From UBA1151 sp963579925 (lineage in GTDB: Bacteria; Chloroflexota; Dehalococcoidia; Lucifugimonadales; Lucifugimonadaceae), in assembly GCA_963579925.1 (NCBI GenBank), contig CAUZJA010000098.1, forward strand, positions 1-9,861: a stretch of DNA of 9,861 nt, in the 5' to 3' direction. Every line of letters begins with the position of its first letter. Position 1 is the first letter of the stretch. Positions 6,210 through 9,861 of the stretch are shown one piece after another. The position numbers and the translations under genes were made by a program. The notes beneath the pieces were generated by a model. The model had not been told where the DNA came from and ran no database searches. It saw only the letters and a list, made by a program, of their open reading frames with translations.

Positions 6210-7181
6210 CTAGTCAGGCAAGTTAAGAAGGTCAAAGTCGCGAAGATGAGAATTTAATTTCTCACTATCCGGCCTGTCTTCGGTCGCCTCTGGCACCAAG
6301 ATCTTTGCGCTCGAATATTTCCCGTAGCCGTCATTTTTATTTCGGGTGCGACGACGACAGTATTGTTGTCTGGATTGATTCCCAGCAAACCTAGGTCGAA
6401 GAGTGAATGTACATCGGATCTTAGGAGGACGCCGTTGCTTAAAGTGTTTGACATCGGCCCTTCGTAAGGATCGATGTGAGCTGCCTCCAGTGCCTCAGGG
6501 ACATCACATCCCGTGACAGCGCAACACCCTCCATAAGCTCTCAATAGTTCTGAGCGAAACTTTGGCTGGCCTTGCCTCACCACAGCGAGCCGCATGGCCA
6601 TCCTCCGGCCGACAGGATGTTTGGGGGAGGGAATGGACTCCGGGTACTCCCGTACTTCGTGCGCCTTAGTTTGAGCAGCATATGTCGATCGGATCTTGTT
6701 ATTGTGTGCGAAACCTTCCTCAGAAAAACCCTCTAGCACAAAGAATCCTGAGTCATATCCAGCGACCACCGCTAGCCCGAGGACCTTGTAACGAGATGAA
6801 GGCTTCCCAGAGATTTGCTGGAGCACGCCTATCGGGACGCCCAAGTTCATGGCAGAAATCATTCCCAAATTCGTAAACTCCGCATCGCCATCTTCCAGGC
6901 TGAGGTTTTCTTGAAAGTAAAAGAATCTCCAAGTCCCATCCGCACGATATTCGACAGGCGAGTCAGGGTATTTCGATTTCAGTTGTCTCCTGACACTTAG
7001 CGCGTGTTCGGACCATCTTGGTTTGTAGATGCGCTTGGCCTTTGTAACCAACAGAGTGCCGTTGGTCATCGGCTGCGGCCAGCCGACAATACGTTCGCGA
7101 CGTGCCGAAAACCAATTCAATGCCTCGCGGTGCTATGGTGTCAGCGAACTCAATGATTCCCGCAAACTCAACATCAGACAT
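6210..7181 (-). pseudogene. HNH endonuclease with N-terminal SRA/PUA-like region, two frameshifts
   Basis: Reconstructed, this is a protein of about 323 residues. The C-terminal nuclease is of the HNH_2 type: GGCCAVTGC, then LEAAHI (first His), SNGVLLRSDVHSLFDLGLL (Asn and second His) and VVVAPEI. The N-terminal part (KRIYKPRWSEHALSVRRQ, then GVPIGVLQQ and SRYKVLGLAVV) resembles the SRA/PUA-like modules that precede HNH domains in modification-dependent nucleases; this is inference. The main open frame runs 7120-6254. Upstream, MSDVEFAGIIEFADTIAPR starts at ATG 7181 after AAAGG and joins the main frame if one base near 7121-7125 is removed. Downstream, one base is missing in an A run near 6345-6350; adding it gives KNDGYGKYSSAKILVPEA and a natural end at TAG 6212-6210. 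The two shifts cancel, so total length is preserved. It converges on the DUF4420-like gene. The lesions could be decay or sequencing error. Confidence 0.78.
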
Positions 7182-7229
7182 TGACCTTTCATATCATTGG
7201 AGATTGATTTACAACCAGGCTTGATAGAC

Positions 7230-7259
7230 ATTATCGCCCTGGTCACAAAGGTGTCACAA
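7230..7259 (-). promoter_or_regulatory. Possible promoter for the HNH gene
   Basis: On the minus strand, TTGTGA (7259-7254) and GATAAT (7235-7230) are separated by 18 bases, about 50 bases before the ATG at 7181. The -35 is only a partial match and overlaps the right copy of the GTCACAAAG direct repeat, which could therefore be an operator. Confidence 0.4.
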
Positions 7260-7261
7260 AG
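7242..7261. repeat. Tandem 9-bp direct repeat GTCACAAAG with 11-bp period
   Basis: GTCACAAAG occurs at 7242-7250 and again at 7253-7261, one helical turn apart, so a protein could bind both copies on the same face of DNA. The repeat lies about 115 bases left of the tRNA-Ser remnant, where arm-type sites of a tyrosine recombinase or an excisionase would be expected. It also overlaps the putative HNH promoter, so it may be an operator instead. Confidence 0.6.
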
Positions 7262-7375
7262 TAGAAATCATTCAACCTAAGAGAATGGCACTTGAAGTTA
7301 TGAGGGCCTCTGAATCTCGAAGCAAACCTGAACTGACGGCACTATTTGGTACCCAAAACTACACTCGGAAGCAGA

Positions 7376-7433
7376 CTTGAAAACCGGTTTACCCGCAAGG
7401 GTAACGTGGGTTCGGATCCCACTCCCTCCGCCA
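7376..7433 (+). tRNA. 3' remnant of tRNA-Ser(UGA), probable attachment site
   Basis: The sequence runs from an anticodon loop CTTGAAA (7376-7382, anticodon TGA at 7378-7380) through the 3' anticodon strand ACCGG. A class II variable arm follows (TTACCC-GCAA-GGGTAA, a perfect 6-bp hairpin), then an intact T arm (GTGGG-TTCGGAT-CCCAC, 7406-7422), the acceptor strand TCCCTCC (7423-7429), discriminator G and encoded CCA (7431-7433). The 5' half is absent: no GGAGGGA acceptor strand or D arm lies upstream, and the bases before the loop (GCAGA) do not pair with ACCGG. This break inside the anticodon loop is the normal result of integration into a tRNA gene, where the 3' end is left at the far end of the element. 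The inserted DNA would then lie to the left. The intact tRNA is not in this window. Confidence 0.82.
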
Positions 7434-7597
7434 TGATTTCTTCGCTGCCGGCTCGCCGCTCTCGTTGCGCCTGAGCCTCCAATTTGGCTTCTGGAAATTC
7501 CGGACCGCAATTAAGGCCGTAGCCTCAGGCTGGTACCCGATTGCCGCATGACATCCGATGCTAATAACTTTGGGCCTGCACCAATTAAGGTTGAGGC

Positions 7598-8617
7598 ATG
7601 AGAGTTCTTTTTCTGGGTGGAATGGGATTTGTGGGCTCTCATGCCGTTCGGAAGCTGGCCGGGCTGGGGCATGACGTTACGGTTGCTCATCGCGGTGTAA
7701 CTGAGCCTGACCTACCATCATCGGTTCACCACGTGCATTATTCAGGCCTCACGTTTAATCGTGGCGATCAGCTTTTGAGTGGTGTCGTTGATGAACTGCG
7801 CGGGTTGAAGCCCGATGTTGTCGTTCACATGTCTCCGGCATCGGGCGAGGATGCAGGGGCGGCCATGCAGACGTTCAAGGGCTTTGCATCGCGGGTGGTT
7901 GGTATCAGCAGCATTGACGTGTATCGGGCTTACGGGGTGATGCACCGCGTTGAGACCGGTCCTCCCCAACCCGTTCCGCTAACCGAGGAATCACAGCTGC
8001 GCGAGCGGTTTTACGTCGATGCTCCGTGGGTGGAAAAGATCCTGGCGGAACGAGTTTTCCTGGGGGATGCCGATCTGCCGGGAACCATCCTGCGATGGCC
8101 GATGGTGTACGGGCTGGGGGACCAGCAGCATCGCATCTTCGGCTACCTGCGTCGGATGGATGCTGCTCGTCCGGTTATCGCGCTAGAAGAAGTCCATGCG
8201 AGACGAATGGCATCGCGCGGATTCACGGAGAATGTTTCGCTTTCGATAGTTCTCGCCGTGATGAATGAAAGCGCTGCTGGACGGATTTACAACGTTGCTG
8301 AGGCTGATGCGTTCACGGAGTTGGAGTGGGTGCGGACGATTGGTGAGGCTGCCGGTTGGGATGGGCGAGCTGTGGTTGTGCCAACGGACGATGCTCCGGC
8401 GCATCTGCTCCAGAAGTACGACGTCGGTCAAGACTGGATCGTGGATACCAGCCGGATTCGAGAGGAACTAGGGTACGAAGAGGTAGTTGCGAGGTCTGAG
8501 GCCCTGCAACAGACGATTGAGTGGCAGCGGAGCAATCCCCCGCCGGCTGAGAACTTTCCGTCTGATGAGGAGATGGCAGTCGGTTATGCTGCCGAGGACG
8601 CGTTGCTGGGGGCGTAG
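7598..8617 (+). CDS. NAD(P)-dependent epimerase/dehydratase-like protein (extended SDR)
   Basis: The 339-residue protein starts with a Rossmann strand and dinucleotide motif LFLGGMGFVGSH (GxxGxxG at 7-13), followed by VTVAHRG (28-33), where R32 after the second strand is common in this branch. Further marks are KPDVVVHMS (71-79), GISSIDVYRAYG (102-113), and LRWPMVYGLGD (165-175), a typical extended-SDR segment. The usual catalytic YxxxK is not seen: K147 (WVEKILAERVF) is in the expected place but residue 143 is Pro. Y139 is the nearest upstream Tyr and is eight residues from the Lys. It may be a reductase or epimerase with an altered active site, or a non-catalytic nucleotide binder. The substrate is unknown. 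The ATG at 7598 is supported by AAGG 7 bases upstream. The gene is intact and lies directly right of the tRNA remnant, so it is probably chromosomal host DNA. Transcription likely ends at the terminator at 8721-8753. Confidence 0.88.
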   Translation: MRVLFLGGMGFVGSHAVRKLAGLGHDVTVAHRGVTEPDLPSSVHHVHYSGLTFNRGDQLLSGVVDELRGLKPDVVVHMSPASGEDAGAAMQTFKGFASRVVGISSIDVYRAYGVMHRVETGPPQPVPLTEESQLRERFYVDAPWVEKILAERVFLGDADLPGTILRWPMVYGLGDQQHRIFGYLRRMDAARPVIALEEVHARRMASRGFTENVSLSIVLAVMNESAAGRIYNVAEADAFTELEWVRTIGEAAGWDGRAVVVPTDDAPAHLLQKYDVGQDWIVDTSRIREELGYEEVVARSEALQQTIEWQRSNPPPAENFPSDEEMAVGYAAEDALLGA

Positions 8618-8720
8618 TGATTTGCTATCTCGCGCCCGTGCGATTGTTCCGTGGTCTACCGAAGAACCACCACCCGCGATAGGGCGTGCCGACTCGTTGA
8701 GTGAAGCGGTCGAATCGCCG

Positions 8721-8753
8721 ATGCGTGGCGTCGGCCTCACGCCGCATTTTTTT
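8721..8753 (+). terminator. Intrinsic terminator after the epimerase gene
   Basis: The arm ATGCGTGGCGT (8721-8731) pairs with ACGCCGCAT (8739-8747) to give a 9-bp stem with a 2-base bulge and a 7-base loop. A run of seven T (8747-8753) follows directly. It ends the plus-strand transcript about 100 bases after the stop codon. Confidence 0.75.
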
Positions 8754-8759
8754 GCCCAC

Positions 8760-8990
8760 GAGGATGAGATCCTTCGCCGAGCCTCATCCTGAGTGAAGCG
8801 ATAGCGGAATCGAATGATCTCAAATGTCACGACCGGAGCGGGTGATCAATTGAGCCTTCGCGTCTCGTGGGCGAACAAACGGTGACCCCAGGTGATACCG
8901 TGGACCGCCACATTGCTCCGTGACAACGCTCATAGATCCTTCGACTTCGGCCCAAAACCACCTCCGCTCAGGATGGGCATGCGAAGGAGC
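8760..8990. repeat. Degenerate REP-like palindromic repeats between convergent genes
   Basis: Two related units are seen. Unit one (about 8760-8820) has AGGATGAG (8761-8768) facing CTCATCCT (8783-8790), plus GATCCTTCG (8768-8776) and CATCCTGAG (8785-8793). Unit two (about 8931-8990) again has GATCCTTCG (8935-8943) followed by CTCAGGATG (8967-8975), the reverse complement of CATCCTGAG. Such GATCCTTCG/CTCAGGATG palindromes are frequent dispersed intergenic repeats in several bacterial groups. The 409-base gap 8618-9026 otherwise holds only the terminator, and I see no gene there. Confidence 0.5.
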
Positions 8991-9026
8991 GCAAACCGGC
9001 TGCTCAATGTGCCCGTGCGGCAGGGA

Positions 9027-9734
9027 CTAAAAGCCTGGTAGGCGGCCACTCTCAACCGGATCAATCAACTCAGCACCCTGGTTCTTCGCGGCGTTCACCA
9101 TGCTGGACACCTCAAACGCCTCCAATGAACCCGCCGGAAACGGCCGAATCATCGGCAGCAGCGTCTCAGCATCATCATTCTCAAGGTTGAGCCACGCCGC
9201 CTCCGCCTCTTCCGGTAGGATCACCGGCATGCGATCGTGAATAGGCGCCATCAACTCATTGGCTGATGTAGTGATAATCGTGCAGGAGCTAATCGTTTCG
9301 CCTTCCGGACTTTCCCACCGGTCGTAGAGCCCCGCCATCGCGTAGAAGCCGCCGCCGTGGAGGCGAATGTGCATCGGCGTCTTCGCCTTGCCCTCCCGCT
9401 TCCACTCATAGAAGCCAGACGCCGGAATGAGGCAGCGTTTACGCTTGAAACTCGTTCGGAACGCAGGCTTCTCCGCCACCGTCTCGCCTCTAGCGTTGAT
9501 CATGCGATTATCAATCTTCACGTCCTTCCCCCAGGACGGCACCAGCCCCCACCGCATCCGCTCGATGCGCCGAGCACCTTCATTCGTGATCACTGGCACG
9601 TCTTGAGTAGGCGCAATGTTGTATCGGGCCGTCACCCACCCCGTCTCAACAAACTCCGCCAGAAAACGTGCGTCTATCTCAGGAGTTTCGCTAAACGAAC
9701 CCTGCGGATTGGAGAGCGTATACCGGCCACACAT
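9027..9734 (-). CDS. yedK: SRAP-domain abasic-site protein (YedK/HMCES family)
   Basis: YedK-type proteins form a stable thiazolidine crosslink with abasic sites in single-stranded DNA through the N-terminal Cys, shielding them during replication. All marks are present in 235 residues: MCGRYTL with C2 exposed after Met removal, YNIAPTQ (N39), RWGLVPSWGK (61-70), NARGET (80-85), CLIPASGFYEWK with E110, IITTSAN (154-159) and PIHDRMPVIL with H166. Length is normal for the family. The ATG at 9734 is fixed by the need for Cys2. There is no Shine-Dalgarno; a TACAAT box on the minus strand (9749-9744) would place the transcript start within a few bases of the ATG, suggesting a nearly leaderless message. 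It converges with the epimerase gene and is divergent from the gene starting at 9825. No recognisable LexA box is visible upstream. Confidence 0.95.
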   Translation of the reverse strand: MCGRYTLSNPQGSFSETPEIDARFLAEFVETGWVTARYNIAPTQDVPVITNEGARRIERMRWGLVPSWGKDVKIDNRMINARGETVAEKPAFRTSFKRKRCLIPASGFYEWKREGKAKTPMHIRLHGGGFYAMAGLYDRWESPEGETISSCTIITTSANELMAPIHDRMPVILPEEAEAAWLNLENDDAETLLPMIRPFPAGSLEAFEVSSMVNAAKNQGAELIDPVESGRLPGF

Positions 9735-9743
9735 GATGGATTG

Positions 9744-9749
9744 ATTGTA
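9744..9749 (-). promoter_or_regulatory. Possible -10 box for yedK
   Basis: TACAAT on the minus strand matches five of six bases of the -10 consensus and ends ten bases before the yedK ATG. The -35 region (about 9767-9772) has no good match. Start-site spacing implies a leader of only 2-4 bases. Confidence 0.35.
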
Positions 9750-9824
9750 GCCGCGGTTGTCCTACTCATCCTTTAGGCCGTACGATTCCCGTTCGCAATC
9801 ACAAGACAGTCTGCAGGACACACA

Positions 9825-9861
9825 ATGCCGAAACTCGCCGCCAACCTTTCAATGATGTTCA
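9825..9861 (+). CDS. Probable hydroxypyruvate isomerase-like (TIM-barrel) gene, first 12 codons
   Basis: Only MPKLAANLSMMF is inside the window. This matches the N-terminus typical of hydroxypyruvate isomerase and related TIM-barrel sugar isomerases, in which xxxxAANLSMMFxE forms the first strand. Such enzymes interconvert hydroxypyruvate and tartronate semialdehyde in glyoxylate metabolism. AGGA (9815-9818) lies six bases before the ATG, which supports a real start. The gene is divergent from yedK, with 90 bases between the two start codons. Twelve residues are too few for a firm family call, so no symbol is given. Confidence 0.6.
   Translation, partial: MPKLAANLSMMF

Larger units (their letters stand above)
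7182..7597. other. Non-coding stretch between the HNH gene and the epimerase gene
   Basis: It holds, from left to right, the possible HNH promoter, the GTCACAAAG direct repeats and the tRNA-Ser remnant. From 7434 to 7597 I see no RNA or protein gene. The last bases include AAGG (7587-7590), a possible ribosome site for the epimerase. The tRNA remnant read backwards gives a false protein beginning GGSGIRTHVT, a familiar database artefact. Confidence 0.6.

Noticed and set aside
7340..7433. Complete tRNA-Ser gene
   Set aside because: No GGAGGGA acceptor strand, no D arm, and the bases before the anticodon loop do not pair with the 3' anticodon strand.
7298..7510. 70-codon minus-strand frame containing GGSGIRTHVT
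   Set aside because: This is the reverse translation of the tRNA-Ser remnant, a well-known false protein.
9357..9776. 139-codon plus-strand frame opposite yedK
   Set aside because: yedK is supported by every SRAP motif; the opposite frame has no recognisable domain and no ribosome site.

Overview
The window looks like a chromosomal segment of a bacterium of moderate G+C. My best inference is Chloroflexota (SAR202/Dehalococcoidia-like), at moderate to low confidence. The S12 protein has the longer N-terminal loop seen in Firmicutes and, I believe, Chloroflexi. The regulator resembles actinobacterial GlnR, and the glutamine synthetase is the eukaryote-like GSII type. No gene in the window settles the phylum, and an actinobacterial or other Gram-positive-like lineage remains possible.

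Left part (1-4164), intact core and metabolic genes. The 5' end of rpsL (minus strand, cut by the window edge) has a near-consensus promoter. Divergent from it is a GlnR-like winged-helix regulator with a degenerate receiver domain. Next comes glnII (GSII glutamine synthetase), with a GAAAC-N6-GTAAC motif upstream that matches part of the known GlnR operator, so the two genes probably form a nitrogen-control module. glnII ends in a strong 13-bp hairpin terminator. A histidine-phosphatase-family protein and a metallo-beta-lactamase-fold hydrolase follow on the same strand.

Middle part (4257-7433), a broken defence or mobile region. It holds a beta-class DNA methyltransferase with two frameshifts (one at a run of ten G), a stretch of shattered coding sequence containing 24-bp inverted repeats 96 bp apart, an N-terminally truncated PD-(D/E)XK protein of the DUF4420 type, and an HNH endonuclease on the opposite strand with two frameshifts. 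To its right lie a 9-bp direct repeat with an 11-bp period and the 3' portion of a tRNA-Ser(UGA) gene without its 5' half, which is the usual footprint of an integration site. The genes on both sides are intact and these are broken, so I read this as the decayed end of an integrated island. Assembly or sequencing errors cannot be excluded from sequence alone.

Right part (7598-9861), intact genes again. An extended-SDR NAD(P)-dependent epimerase-like protein is followed by an intrinsic terminator and a REP-like repeat area. Then come yedK/SRAP (minus strand, abasic-site protection) and, divergent from it, the first 12 codons of a probable hydroxypyruvate isomerase-like gene cut by the window edge.
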